A stretch of 64,000 nucleotides of DNA, from contig CAZHJK010000002.1 of NCBI GenBank assembly GCA_964533275.1, forward strand, positions 119,230 to 183,229. The letters run 5' to 3'. Source of the DNA: CAZHJK01 sp964533275. Its GTDB lineage: Bacteria > Bacillota > Clostridia > Eubacteriales > Garciellaceae. The translations under genes and the position numbers were made by a program. This document shows, in pieces, positions 17,601 through 26,108 of this stretch (its first letter is position 1; each line of letters opens with the position of its first letter). Under the pieces are notes generated by a model. It was given only the letters and a program-made list of their open reading frames with translations. It was not told where the DNA came from and made no database searches.

Positions 17601-18239
17601 TACCGCCTCTAATCTTCTTACGGTTCTTATTCTTTTTTGACCCTTACTAGTCTTTAAGTCCGCTCTTAACTCTTTAGAAAGTGTCTCTAAATCGATATCT
17701 GCTAAGATTTCTTTTATAGCTTCTGCTCCCATTCCTGCTCGGAATGCATTACTATACTGGTCGATATATTCTCTATATTCTTTTTCACTAAGAAGTTGTT
17801 TTGTGGATAATGGCGTATCTCCTGGATCTATAACCACATATGATGCAAAATAAAGGATTTTTTCCAGTGATCTAGGTGACATATCAAGTATTAACCCCAT
17901 CCTGCTAGGAATTCCTTTAAAATACCATATATGTGATACTGGAGCAGCTAATTCTATATGTCCCATTCTCTCTCTTCTTACCTTTGAACGGGTTACTTCA
18001 ACACCACAGCGATCACAAACTATCCCCTTATATCGCACTCTTTTATATTTACCACAATGACATTCCCAATCCTTTTGAGGTCCAAATATCTTTTCACAGA
18101 ATAATCCCTCTTTTTCAGGCTTTAGGGTACGATAGTTAATAGTTTCAGGTTTTTTTACCTCTCCCCTTGACCATTCTCTGATTTTTTCTGGTGAAGCCAA
18201 GCCAATACGAATAGATTCAAACTTGTTTAATTCTTGCAA
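14646..18239 (-). CDS. rpoC: DNA-directed RNA polymerase subunit beta'
   Basis: Catalytic RNA polymerase subunit, about 1197 residues. It has the N-terminal zinc ribbon (CHCGKYKRVRYKGIVCDRCG, two cysteine pairs), the absolutely conserved NADFDGDQM magnesium-binding loop, and the second zinc site around CQSKIGVCAKCYG. The start is best placed at TTG 18239 (MQELNKFESIRIGLASP), which follows GGGAG by 9 bases and aligns with family members; a TTG nine codons upstream has no ribosome-binding site. The C-terminus is acidic. It follows rpoB with a spacer of about 130 bases. Confidence 0.97.
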   Translation of the reverse strand: MQELNKFESIRIGLASPEKIREWSRGEVKKPETINYRTLKPEKEGLFCEKIFGPQKDWECHCGKYKRVRYKGIVCDRCGVEVTRSKVRRERMGHIELAAPVSHIWYFKGIPSRMGLILDMSPRSLEKILYFASYVVIDPGDTPLSTKQLLSEKEYREYIDQYSNAFRAGMGAEAIKEILADIDLETLSKELRADLKTSKGQKRIRTVRRLEAVEAFRKSGNRPDWMVLDVIPVIPPELRPMVQLDGGRFATSDLNDLYRRVINRNNRLKRLLDLEAPDIIVRNEKRMLQEAVDALIDNGRRGRPVTGPGNRPLKSLSDMLKGKQGRFRQNLLGKRVDYSGRSVIVVGPELKMYQCGLPKEMAIELFKPFVMKELVKKNYAHNIKSAKRMVERLKPEVWDVLEQVIKQHPVLLNRAPTLHRLGIQAFEPVLVEGRAIKLHPLVCTAYNADFDGDQMAVHVPLSMEAQAEARFLMLAANNILKPQDGAPVVSPTQDMVLGTYYLTVEVAGEKGEGKVFSDINEMLMAYQDGVVKLHARVKVRVTKEIDGKLKSKIVESTVGRFILNEVIPQDLGFVDRGIPENEFVLEIDELVDKKLLSNIAGRSYRKYGSADTSVLLDEIKNLGFKYSTKGAITIGVSDMVVPEKKKELLSGADQEIDRIQKVYRRGLISNDERYEKVISTWTKTTESVTNALMENLDPLNPINMMATSGARGSKNQIRQLAGMRGLMANPSGKIIELPIRSNFREGLDVLEFFISTHGARKGLADTALRTADSGYLTRRLVDVSQDVIIREEDCGTTQGYRVKDIKNGSEVVEGLMDRINGRYAFEDIKNPETGEIIVAKNELITYDIAEEIVSSGIQTVMIRTVLNCQSKIGVCAKCYGLNLATGEKVNIGEAVGIIAAQSIGEPGTQLTMRTFHTGGVAGDDITQGLPRVEELFEARKPKGLAIISEIAGTVQTKETKKKKEIIIVGEDGETKNYVIPYGSRVKVYEGDIIEAGDEITEGSINPHDILNIKGVHGVQQYLLKEVQMVYRLQGVDINDKHIEVIVRQMLRKVKIDEPGDTELLPGGLVDIFALEEENKKAKEMDGEPSTAQRVLLGITKASLATESFLSAASFQETTRVLTEAAIKGKVDNLVGLKENVIIGKLVPAGTGMNRYRSLKISGEQDETEIVEGDAIEEYDEINENTMDGIIMSENPDI

Positions 18240-18372
18240 GGAGTCTCTCTCCCTTCTTTGATCCAAATTTTAATTTAAATATATAATCCTTACTAAATAA
18301 GGAAGTTGCATAATAGGTCTTTAAATTCCATACTCAATTTACTATTTAAACACTAAACAATTTGAAAATTTC

Positions 18373-21300
18373 TTATATATCCTCTATATCTTCATTTATA
18401 TTTCCTTGTGTATCTTCTTCTATATCGTCTTCTATATCTGATATGTCCCCAAGTACATCATCAATATTAAATTCTTCATCATCTTCAATATCTTCTTCTA
18501 CATAGTGTGATTTACCTTCTAGTGTTTCATCCTCTGTACCTTCGATATTGACTTCAAGTTCTTCAACTTCTAGGTCATCATCTTCTTTGATTTCTATTTC
18601 ATTATGCCCTGACAACACTCTTACATCTAAGGATAGACTCTGTAATTCCTTGATTAACACCTTAAAGGATTCTGGAATTCCAGGCTCAGGTATGTTTTCT
18701 CCCTTAACTATAGATTCATAGGTCTTCACACGACCAACAACATCATCAGACTTTACTGTTAAAATTTCTTGTAATGTATGAGCTGCTCCATAAGCCTCTA
18801 ATGCCCATACCTCCATTTCACCAAATCGTTGACCACCAAATTGTGCCTTACCACCAAGTGGTTGTTGAGTAACTAGAGAATAAGGTCCTGTAGAACGAGC
18901 ATGGATTTTATCATCTACCAGGTGGGCAAGTTTCAGATAGTACATGTAGCCCACTGTTACCCTTTGATCAAAGGGTTCCCCTGTTCTACCATCATAAAGC
19001 TGTATCTTCCCATCTCTATCAAATCCTGCATTTTCTAAAGTGTCCATTATATCATCTTCATTGGCACCATCAAATACAGGTGTTGCAATATGCCAACCTA
19101 AGGACTTAGCTGCCATTCCTAGATGTACCTCTAATACCTGACCAATATTCATACGAGATGGCACACCTAATGGATTCAAACAGATCTCTAATGGTGTTCC
19201 GTCAGGTAAGAAAGGCATATCTTCCTCTGGTAATATTCTAGAAATAACACCCTTATTACCATGGCGTCCTGCCATCTTATCCCCTACTGAAATCTTTCTT
19301 TTTTGGGCTATATAAACACGAACTAATTGATTAACACCTGGAGGTAACTCATCTCCGTTTTCCCTGGTAAACACCTTAACATCAACAATCATACCTGATT
19401 GTCCATGGGGAACTCGTAGTGAAGTATCTCTAACTTCCCTAGCCTTTTCACCAAAAATTGCCCTTAATAATCTTTCCTCAGCGGTAAGTTCTGTTTCTCC
19501 CTTTGGAGTGACTTTTCCAACTAGTATATCATTTGATCGTACCTCGGCACCTATCCTAATAATACCTCTTTCATCTAGATCCTTCAGTGCTTCCTCCCCA
19601 ACATTAGGAATATCCCTAGTGATTTCTTCTGGTCCTAGCTTAGTATCCCTAGCTTCTGATTCATATTCCTCAATATGGATGGAAGTATAAACATCATCCT
19701 TTACTAGTTTTTCACTAATTAAAATAGCATCCTCATAGTTATAGCCTTCCCATGTCATAAAACCGATTAAGATATTTCTACCTAAGGCAATTTCACCCAT
19801 ATTAGTAGAAGGACCATCTGCTATTACATCTCCTTTTTTAACTTCTTCACCCTTTTTAACAATAGGTCTTTGATTAATACAGGTTCCCTGATTTGAACGG
19901 GTAAATTTAAGTAGTGAGTATCGTTCTCTTTGCCCATCACTACTTCTTCGAATAATTATTTCCTTAGCAGTAACCTTCTCAATTATCCCATCGGTTTCTG
20001 CTAACACACATACACCAGAATCTACTGCTGCCTTATGCTCAATCCCTGTACCTATTATTGGTGCTTCAGGTTTTAATAGTGGCACAGCTTGACGCTGCAT
20101 ATTAGCACCCATTAAAGCTCTATTAGCATCATCATTTTCCAAAAATGGTATCATAGCTGTAACTACTGAGACTATTTGTTTCGGTGAAATATCCATAAAA
20201 TCTATTTCGTTAGGCGGAACAACTATTACATCTCTTTTAATACCTGTTCTAACCTCAACTCTTTTATCTATAAAATGTCCTTCTTCATCTAAAGGCTCAT
20301 TTGCTTGTGCAATTGTGTAATGGCCCTCTTCATCAGCTGTTAAGTAAACTATTTCATCAGTAACCAATCCTCTTTCAGCATCAACCTTACGATATGGAGC
20401 TTCTATAAATCCATAATCATTAATTCTAGCATAGGTACTTAATGAGCCGATTAAACCGATATTTGGACCCTCTGGTGTTTCAATAGGGCACATTCTTCCA
20501 TAGTGGGAGTTATGTACATCCCTAACTTCGAATCCGGCCCTTTCCCTGCTTAATCCCCCTGGCCCTAGTGCAGATAATCTTCTTTTATGGGTCAATTCAG
20601 CCAAAGGATTTGTTTGATCCATAAATTGTGAAAGTTGAGAACTTCCAAAGAATTCTTTCATGGAAGCCACAACAGGTCTTATATTGATTAAGGCTTGAGG
20701 TGTAACCACTTCAATATCTTGAATGGTCATTCTTTCCTTTACAACTCTTTCCATACGAGAAAGACCGATTCTAAATTGATTCTGCAGTAATTCCCCAACA
20801 GACCTCAATCTTCTATTCCCTAGGTGATCTATATCATCTATATCTCCTACATCATAACTTAAACACATATTATAATTTATTGAAGCCATCATGTCCGAAA
20901 TAATAATATGTTTAGGGACAAGCTCGTCCATTCGACTCTTAAGAGCTTCCTTTATTTCTTCTTCTCTTTGATATGATGCTAAAATTTCTTGTAAAACTGA
21001 ATAATTAACCATTTCATTAATATTGAGATCACCTAAGAAAAATGGTAACTCCTGTTTGTTAATATCTACAAATCCATTCCCCAACACTTTTACTTCTCTG
21101 TCTTCAAAGGTAATCCTTACATCATTAATACCAGCATTTTGAACCTGCCAAGCCTTTTTCCTTGTAATAATTTCATCCTTCTCAACCATTACTTCTCCTG
21201 TTTTAGGATCAACAATATTTTCTGCTGCCTTTTCACCTGATATGCGATTAGCTAATGCCAGTTTTTTATTAAGCTTATGTCTTCCTACTTTAGCTAAATC

Positions 21301-22092
21301 ATATCTTTTGGGATCAAAAAACATTGAATTTAATAGGGATTGAGCACTATCTACCGTAGGTGGTTCACCAGGTCTCAATCTTTTATATACTTCTAACAAT
21401 CCTTCTTCGTGGGTCTTGGTAGTGTCCTTATCAAAAGTGCTGGATAACTTTGGATCCTCCCCAAGAAGCTCTACAATTTCTTGATCAGTTCCAAAGCCCA
21501 TAGCTCTAATAAATACTGTTATTGGTAATTTTCTAGTTCTATCTATACGTATATACATAATATCATTAGAATCCGTCTCATATTCCAACCATGCACCTCT
21601 ATTTGGAATTACTTGAGCTGAATGCAATCTTTTGCCTGTTTTATCAATTGTTTCTGAATAATATGCTCCTGGAGAACGAACTAATTGACTTACAATAACC
21701 CTTTCTGCACCATTTATAATAAAGGTACCGTTGTCTGTCATAAGTGGAAAATCTCCCATAAATACTTCTTGTTCTTTAACTTCCCCAGTTTCCTTATTAA
21801 TTAAACGAACCTTAACCTTTAATGGAGCTGAATATGTCACATCTCTTTCTTTACTTTCCTCTACTGAGTATTTAGGTTTTTCATCCAATGCGTAATCAGT
21901 AAATTCTAAGATTAGATTTCCCGTATAATCTTGAATAGGGGATATATCTTCGAAAACTTCTTTTAAGCCTTCATCTAAGAACCATTGATTAGATTTTTTC
22001 TGCACTTCAATTAGGTTTGGCATATCCAAAACTTCATTAATTTTTGAATAGCTCATCCTCTGTCTTTTACCAACCTGTACAGGATGCACCAT
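18373..22092 (-). CDS. rpoB: DNA-directed RNA polymerase subunit beta
   Basis: RNA polymerase subunit of about 1239 residues. The rifampicin pocket (SSQLSQFMDQTNPLAELTHK, then RRLSALGPGG) has the wild-type, drug-sensitive residues at the Asp, His and Ser hot spots. Other marks are NSHYGRMCPIETPEGPNIGL and GRHGNKGVIS. ATG 22092 lies 6 bases after GAGGGGTGA and gives the usual MVHPVQ start; the GTG two codons upstream overlaps that site. The last 75 or so residues are a strikingly acidic, low-complexity tail (blocks such as EDDDLEVEELEVN and DIEDDIEED) beyond the conserved core. Confidence 0.97.
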   Translation of the reverse strand: MVHPVQVGKRQRMSYSKINEVLDMPNLIEVQKKSNQWFLDEGLKEVFEDISPIQDYTGNLILEFTDYALDEKPKYSVEESKERDVTYSAPLKVKVRLINKETGEVKEQEVFMGDFPLMTDNGTFIINGAERVIVSQLVRSPGAYYSETIDKTGKRLHSAQVIPNRGAWLEYETDSNDIMYIRIDRTRKLPITVFIRAMGFGTDQEIVELLGEDPKLSSTFDKDTTKTHEEGLLEVYKRLRPGEPPTVDSAQSLLNSMFFDPKRYDLAKVGRHKLNKKLALANRISGEKAAENIVDPKTGEVMVEKDEIITRKKAWQVQNAGINDVRITFEDREVKVLGNGFVDINKQELPFFLGDLNINEMVNYSVLQEILASYQREEEIKEALKSRMDELVPKHIIISDMMASINYNMCLSYDVGDIDDIDHLGNRRLRSVGELLQNQFRIGLSRMERVVKERMTIQDIEVVTPQALINIRPVVASMKEFFGSSQLSQFMDQTNPLAELTHKRRLSALGPGGLSRERAGFEVRDVHNSHYGRMCPIETPEGPNIGLIGSLSTYARINDYGFIEAPYRKVDAERGLVTDEIVYLTADEEGHYTIAQANEPLDEEGHFIDKRVEVRTGIKRDVIVVPPNEIDFMDISPKQIVSVVTAMIPFLENDDANRALMGANMQRQAVPLLKPEAPIIGTGIEHKAAVDSGVCVLAETDGIIEKVTAKEIIIRRSSDGQRERYSLLKFTRSNQGTCINQRPIVKKGEEVKKGDVIADGPSTNMGEIALGRNILIGFMTWEGYNYEDAILISEKLVKDDVYTSIHIEEYESEARDTKLGPEEITRDIPNVGEEALKDLDERGIIRIGAEVRSNDILVGKVTPKGETELTAEERLLRAIFGEKAREVRDTSLRVPHGQSGMIVDVKVFTRENGDELPPGVNQLVRVYIAQKRKISVGDKMAGRHGNKGVISRILPEEDMPFLPDGTPLEICLNPLGVPSRMNIGQVLEVHLGMAAKSLGWHIATPVFDGANEDDIMDTLENAGFDRDGKIQLYDGRTGEPFDQRVTVGYMYYLKLAHLVDDKIHARSTGPYSLVTQQPLGGKAQFGGQRFGEMEVWALEAYGAAHTLQEILTVKSDDVVGRVKTYESIVKGENIPEPGIPESFKVLIKELQSLSLDVRVLSGHNEIEIKEDDDLEVEELEVNIEGTEDETLEGKSHYVEEDIEDDEEFNIDDVLGDISDIEDDIEEDTQGNINEDIEDI

Positions 22093-22342
22093 CCGCACTC
22101 ACCCCTCACTTATAAAGTAAAATAGCCAAAAGCTGCACTCTTGATTTATTTCGTGTAACCTTTGGTTTTTAATTCAAAACTAGATAGCAGTTTTGATACG
22201 CTTATGTAGTAATAAAGTTTAAACACCTGCTGGCAAGTAAAACTTACTTACTTCATAAATATAAAACTACCTATTGTATTATCACCAGCCATAATAAAAT
22301 TATGCAAAATTAGGTAAATTAATCCTATCAATGCAATTTATA

Positions 22343-22371
22343 ATAATAACACAACTTGTCAATAGTGTCAA
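22343..22371 (-). promoter_or_regulatory. Promoter for rpoBC with long leader
   Basis: TTGACA (22366-22371) and TATTAT (22343-22348) are 17 bases apart on the minus strand, just after the rplL attenuator. This would give rpoBC its own transcript with a leader of about 245 bases (22093-22336). That leader holds no gene; it contains a seven-base-pair hairpin, CAAAACT...AGTTTTG, near 22175-22195. Confidence 0.7.
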
Positions 22372-22420
22372 TGGATTATTTTTTATAATATAGAAAAATA
22401 GGGAATTTTTATATTATAAA

Positions 22421-22455
22421 AAAGAAAGGTACTCCATAATAGAGTGCCTTTCTTT
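22421..22455 (-). terminator. Terminator/attenuator between rplL and rpoB
   Basis: On the minus strand AAAGAAAGGcACTC pairs with GAGTaCCTTTCTTT (one internal mismatch) and runs into TTTTTTATAATAT. A terminator or attenuator here fits the known higher expression of L10/L12 relative to RNA polymerase subunits. Confidence 0.8.
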
Positions 22456-22469
22456 GTTAGATTAACTTA

Positions 22470-22853
22470 TTACTTAAGTTCTACTTTTCCACCAACTTCT
22501 TCAATTTTAGCCTTTAATGCTTCAGCATCTTCTTTACTAATTCCTTCTTTAACAGGTTTTGGAGCATTGTCTACTAATTCTTTTGCTTCTTTTAATCCTA
22601 ATCCTGTAGCTTCTCTTACAGCCTTGATAACTTTAATTTTTTGTGCGCCAGCTTCAGTTAAAACTACATCAAACTCAGTTTTCTCTTCCGCAGCTTCAGC
22701 TTCTGCTCCTCCTGCTACTGGTGCAGCTACTGCCATTGGTGCAGCAGCACTAATACCAAATTCTTCTTCTAAAGCCTTTACTAATTCTGATAATTCTAAA
22801 ACTGTCATATTCTTTACTTCTTCAATTAATTGAGTTACTTTTTCACTTGCCAT
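22470..22853 (-). CDS. rplL: 50S ribosomal protein L7/L12
   Basis: Stalk protein that recruits translation GTPases, 127 residues. It has the N-terminal dimerisation helices (VTQLIEEVKNMTVLELSELV), an Ala/Pro/Glu-rich hinge (AAAPMAVAAPVAGGAEAEAA) and the C-terminal factor-binding domain (IKVIKAVREATGLGLKEAKE). The start is ATG 22853: the GGAGGG site lies 10 bases ahead, inside an upstream GTG-led extension of six codons. Confidence 0.97.
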   Translation of the reverse strand: MASEKVTQLIEEVKNMTVLELSELVKALEEEFGISAAAPMAVAAPVAGGAEAEAAEEKTEFDVVLTEAGAQKIKVIKAVREATGLGLKEAKELVDNAPKPVKEGISKEDAEALKAKIEEVGGKVELK

Positions 22854-22891
22854 TTTAAGAAATCCCTCCACGTATTTTAATTTTATTATTT

Positions 22892-23419
22892 TTAAGCTTG
22901 TGCCTCTTTTTGCTCTTTAATACCATTTAATGCAATTGCCAATCCACGTATAGTTCCCTGTAGTACATTTGCAAATCCAGTAATAGGTGAATTTAATCCT
23001 CCTAATACCATTGCAACAAGTACTTCTTTTGAAGGTAGATCTGCAAGATCCTTTACTCCTTTAACATCAATTACCTTCCCATCAACCATACCTGCTTTAA
23101 TCTCTAAGTGCTTATGTTTCTTAGCAAATTCATTAATAATCTTAGCAGCTCCAACTGGATCTTCTATTCCAAAAGCAACAGCGGTAGGCCCTACTAAGTG
23201 TTCTAATAATCCTTCATAACCAGCTTCCTTTACCGCAAATCTCATCATAGAGTTTTTATATACCTTATAGTCTACTCCCTCTGATCTAAACTTTGCTCGG
23301 AGTTCAGTAATTTCCTCTACATTTAAACCACGATAATCAACTAAAACTGCTGTTTGAGCCTCTTGAAATTTACCCTTTATTTCTTCTACTACCTGTTTCT
23401 TCGCATCTAACTTTGCCAT
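22892..23419 (-). CDS. rplJ: 50S ribosomal protein L10
   Basis: Stalk base protein that carries L7/L12 dimers, 175 residues. It shows QTAVLVDYRGLNVEEITELR, YKVYKNSMMRFAVKEAGYEG and a C-terminal helix for L12 binding ending in KEQKEAQA. It sits behind an L10-type leader and its own strong promoter, and ahead of rplL. Confidence 0.97.
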   Translation of the reverse strand: MAKLDAKKQVVEEIKGKFQEAQTAVLVDYRGLNVEEITELRAKFRSEGVDYKVYKNSMMRFAVKEAGYEGLLEHLVGPTAVAFGIEDPVGAAKIINEFAKKHKHLEIKAGMVDGKVIDVKGVKDLADLPSKEVLVAMVLGGLNSPITGFANVLQGTIRGLAIALNGIKEQKEAQA

Positions 23420-23439
23420 TTAGTGCTCCACCTCCCCTG

Positions 23440-23595
23440 CCATATTACTATTTATAGGGGCTTTTCTTAATAGAAAAAGCCCACTCCGCAAACATGTCGA
23501 AGATAGGCTCTATAATCAAAATTTTAGATCCATTCCCTCGGTAGGATATTAAGCACTAGGCACCTACTGTCTACGGTTCAGTTCAAGCAATATTT
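23440..23595 (-). promoter_or_regulatory. Ribosomal protein L10 leader (autoregulatory mRNA element)
   Basis: The spacer upstream of rplJ contains the conserved L10-leader blocks on the minus strand: CCGTAGACAGTAGGTGCC (near 23560-23577), and later CTTAATATCCTACCGAGG, which can pair with the first block. A stem of GGGCTTTTTC and GAAAAGCCCC (23456-23482) follows as the likely regulatory hairpin. In studied Firmicutes, L10(L12)4 binds this leader to lower expression of rplJL. Confidence 0.88.
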
Positions 23596-23610
23596 ATTTG
23601 AAACATCAAG

Positions 23611-23639
23611 ATTATAACATGATGTTATTGACTTGTCAA
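23611..23639 (-). promoter_or_regulatory. Strong promoter of rplJL
   Basis: TTGACA (23634-23639), 17-base spacer, TATAAT (23611-23616) with an extended TGT ahead of it, on the minus strand. It begins nine bases after the rplA stop and would start transcription at about 23605, directly ahead of the L10 leader. Confidence 0.88.
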
Positions 23640-23647
23640 TTTATTTA

Positions 23648-24337
23648 TTAAATCTTTGAAGGGTTAATTTTAATACCTGGTCCCATAGTACTTGTAATAA
23701 CTACGCTTTTAAGATATTGTCCCTTTGCAGCAGCTGGCTTAGCCTTAATTATAGCATCCAATAAAGTTGAGAAGTTTTCTTGTAGCTTTTCATTTCCAAA
23801 GGAAGCTCTTCCTATAGGAACATGAATAATATTGGTCTTATCCAATCTATATTCTACCTTACCTGCCTTGATATCCTTAACAGACTTCTCCACATCAAAG
23901 GTTACAGTACCTGATTTTGGATTTGGCATTAAACCCTTTGGTCCAAGAACTCGACCTAATTTTCCTACTGTACCCATCATATCAGGAGTAGCAACAATTA
24001 CATCAAATTCAAACCAATTTTCCTTTTGAATTTTTTCAATAAATTCCTCTCCACCTACATAATCGGCACCAGCAGCTTCAGCTTCAGCTATCTTTTCACC
24101 CTTAGCAAAAACTAGTACTTTTACTTCTTTACCTGTTCCATGAGGAAGTACAATTGCTCCACGCACCTGTTGGTCCGCATGTCTAGAGTCAACCCCTAAT
24201 CTAATATGTGCTTCAATAGTTTCATCAAAATTAGCAGTTGCTGTTTTTTGTACTAATTCTATTGCATCTCCTACTTCATATAAATTCTCACGATTTACTT
24301 GTTTAACATTATCTTGGTACTTTTTACCTCTTTTCAT
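23648..24337 (-). CDS. rplA: 50S ribosomal protein L1
   Basis: L1-stalk protein that moves E-site tRNA, 229 residues. It includes FDETIEAHIRLGVDSRHADQ, GRVLGPKGLMPNPKSGTVTF and the C-terminal TSTMGPGIKINPSKI. ATG 24337 (MKRGKKYQ) lies 6 bases after AGGAGG; the ATG two codons upstream overlaps the site. It is followed closely by the separate rplJL promoter. Confidence 0.97.
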   Translation of the reverse strand: MKRGKKYQDNVKQVNRENLYEVGDAIELVQKTATANFDETIEAHIRLGVDSRHADQQVRGAIVLPHGTGKEVKVLVFAKGEKIAEAEAAGADYVGGEEFIEKIQKENWFEFDVIVATPDMMGTVGKLGRVLGPKGLMPNPKSGTVTFDVEKSVKDIKAGKVEYRLDKTNIIHVPIGRASFGNEKLQENFSTLLDAIIKAKPAAAKGQYLKSVVITSTMGPGIKINPSKI

Positions 24338-24390
24338 TTCCATCCTCCTTTGTGGTATTAACGGCTTTTGCCTCCCACTTTTTTAACAAA

Positions 24391-24816
24391 CTACTCTTCT
24401 ACTGTAATACCCATACTTCTAGCTGTTCCTGCAATCATGCTCATAGCAGTTTCGATAGAAGCAGCATTTAAGTCTTTCATTTTCAACTCCGCAATCTCTC
24501 TAAGTTGATCCTTATTCACCTTTGCAACCTTTTCTCTATTGGGAACTCCTGAACCACTTTCAATACCAACTGCTTTTTTCAATAAAACTGCAGCAGGTGG
24601 TGTCTTAGTGATAAATGTAAAAGATCTATCTGCATACACTGTAATAACTACTGGAATAATCATACCAGCTTGTTTTGCAGTCTTTTCATTAAATTCTTTA
24701 CAGAAACCCATTATATTAACACCATGTTGTCCTAAGGCTGGACCTACTGGTGGAGCTGGAGTTGCCTTACCAGCTTGTATTTGTAATTTAATTAATCCAA
24801 CTACTTTTTTGGCCAT
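24391..24816 (-). CDS. rplK: 50S ribosomal protein L11
   Basis: GTPase-centre protein that binds thiopeptides and RelA-type factors, 141 residues. It has KLQIQAGKATPAPPVGPALG followed by QHGVNIMGFCKEFN, and the C-terminal RNA-binding domain ending with MSMIAGTARSMGITVEE. The start is ATG 24816, with AGGAGG upstream inside a short GTG-led extension. Confidence 0.97.
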   Translation of the reverse strand: MAKKVVGLIKLQIQAGKATPAPPVGPALGQHGVNIMGFCKEFNEKTAKQAGMIIPVVITVYADRSFTFITKTPPAAVLLKKAVGIESGSGVPNREKVAKVNKDQLREIAELKMKDLNAASIETAMSMIAGTARSMGITVEE

Positions 24817-24871
24817 TTTCTGCACCTCCTTATTCGATTGTAGTAATAGCTACTACATAAATCAATATGTT

Positions 24872-25396
24872 TTACACTTTTTCTATTTGATCAAAACCCA
24901 ATTCAACGGGAGTCTCTCTTCCAAACATAGAGATATTAACCTTAATTTTACTTTTATCAAAGTTTACCTCTTCAATAATACCAATAAAGTTTTCAAAGGG
25001 ACCAGATACTACCTTTACATTGTCTCCAACAAAAATATCTAAAACAGGCTGCTTTTCTTGTATCCCCATACTTTTTAGCTCTGCATCTGTCAATGGTACG
25101 GGTTTAGATCCCGGGCCTACAAAACCTGTAACACCACGGGTATTTCTAACAACATACCATGATTCATCGGTCATAATCATTTTTATTATGACATAACCAG
25201 GGAATACTTTTTTCATGCTTACTTTCTTTTTTCCATTCTTTATTTCTACCTGTTCCTGCATGGGCACAGTTATTTCTTGAATAATGTCATGCATTTCCCT
25301 AGTTTCAACTGCAGCTTCAATATTAGCTTTTACTTTGTTTTCATAACCAGAATAAGTATGGGCAACATACCATTTTGCCATGTTTTCAGCTTCCAT
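24872..25396 (-). CDS. nusG: Transcription termination/antitermination factor NusG
   Basis: Elongation factor joining RNA polymerase with Rho or ribosomes, 174 residues. The NGN domain opens with AKWYVAHTYSGYENKVKANI and includes MKKVFPGYVIIKM and TRGVTGFVGPG. The C-terminal KOW domain reads VGDNVKVVSGPFENFIGIIE. ATG 25396 lies behind GAAGGGATTAAA; an internal ATG five codons later is possible. It sits between secE and rplK as in Bacillus. Confidence 0.97.
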   Translation of the reverse strand: MEAENMAKWYVAHTYSGYENKVKANIEAAVETREMHDIIQEITVPMQEQVEIKNGKKKVSMKKVFPGYVIIKMIMTDESWYVVRNTRGVTGFVGPGSKPVPLTDAELKSMGIQEKQPVLDIFVGDNVKVVSGPFENFIGIIEEVNFDKSKIKVNISMFGRETPVELGFDQIEKV

Positions 25397-25410
25397 TTTA
25401 ATCCCTTCTT

Positions 25411-25623
25411 TTACCTAATGATCAATTCTAACATTTTTCCAAATCCTAAGTCCATTATCCAAACAATAAAAGAAATTAATGCAATAGCAGAAATAACCAC
25501 TGCTGTATGCTGTAATAGTTCTTTTCTTGTCGGCCAATTTACCTTCTTAAGTTCATACCATACGCCCTTAAAAAACTTAGCGATTTTGGCTCCTCTTTTA
25601 ACTTTTTTAACTTCCTTTGCCAT
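25411..25623 (-). CDS. secE: SecE preprotein translocase subunit
   Basis: Small translocon subunit, 70 residues from ATG 25623. It has the conserved amphipathic stretch ELKKVNWPTRKELLQHTAVV followed by a single membrane helix (ISAIALISFIVWIMDLGF). It is encoded between rpmG and nusG, the standard Firmicutes arrangement. An upstream in-frame GTG lies too close to the AAAGGA site. Confidence 0.96.
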   Translation of the reverse strand: MAKEVKKVKRGAKIAKFFKGVWYELKKVNWPTRKELLQHTAVVISAIALISFIVWIMDLGFGKMLELIIR

Positions 25624-25677
25624 TGACTCCACATCCTTTTACAATACAATATGAGGATTGATTTTTTAGAATGAAGT

Positions 25678-25827
25678 TTACTTTGTCTCTTTATGAACAG
25701 TATGTTTTTTGCAGAATTTGCAATATTTGTTCATTTCTAGTCTGTCTGGGTCATTCTTTTTGTTTTTCATTGTATGATAATTTCTTTGCTTACACTCAGT
25801 ACATGCTAATGTAACTTTTACTCGCAC
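25678..25827 (-). CDS. rpmG: 50S ribosomal protein L33, zinc-binding type
   Basis: A 49-residue frame starting at GTG 25827, 6 bases after GGAGGTG, reads MRVKVTLACTECKQRNY, then NKKNDPDRLEMNKYCKFC and KKHTVHKETK. Both CxxC pairs are intact, so this is the zinc-containing (C+) L33. The gene is directly upstream of secE, as in B. subtilis. Confidence 0.95.
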   Translation of the reverse strand: MRVKVTLACTECKQRNYHTMKNKKNDPDRLEMNKYCKFCKKHTVHKETK

Positions 25828-25888
25828 TGACTACACCTCCTGCTATTATCCATTTGCCATGGGACTGTTCTAACCTAATACTAGACAT

Positions 25889-25950
25889 ATTATACCATTA
25901 TTATTTTTCATTACTTTATAAAACTTATCATAATTTTTATTTTGTGTCAA
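25889..25950 (-). promoter_or_regulatory. Candidate promoters for rpmG-secE-nusG-rplKA
   Basis: Two candidates lie on the minus strand in the spacer behind the second tuf gene. One has TTGACA (25945-25950), 17 bases, then TAAGTT (25922-25927). The other has an extended minus-10, TGgTATAAT (25889-25897), without a clear minus-35 match. The second is nearer the gene and is the better minus-10. Confidence 0.5.
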
Positions 25951-26028
25951 TAAAAAGAAATTTAAGTTTTTGGTTTTTACATTCTTTTACTATTATTACA
26001 TTATGATAAACTTATATACCTTTCTATA

Positions 26029-26068
26029 AACAGCATAGGGATATTTGCAATTGCAAACATCCCCTGTT
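26029..26068 (-). terminator. Large hairpin after tuf copy 2, probable terminator
   Basis: AACAGGGGATgTTTGC pairs with GCAAAtATCCCtatgCTGTT around AAT in the minus-strand transcript, about 40 bases after the tuf stop. No long U-tract follows, so termination would be partial or the structure may protect the mRNA end. Confidence 0.5.
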
Positions 26069-26108
26069 TAAAAGGTTCTTAATTTTTTATTCTAAATCTA
26101 GGTAAATA

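Noticed and set aside
24872..25396. NusG-family specialised paralogue (LoaP or RfaH type)
   Set aside because: The gene is in the housekeeping secE-nusG-rplK position with canonical NGN and KOW sequences.
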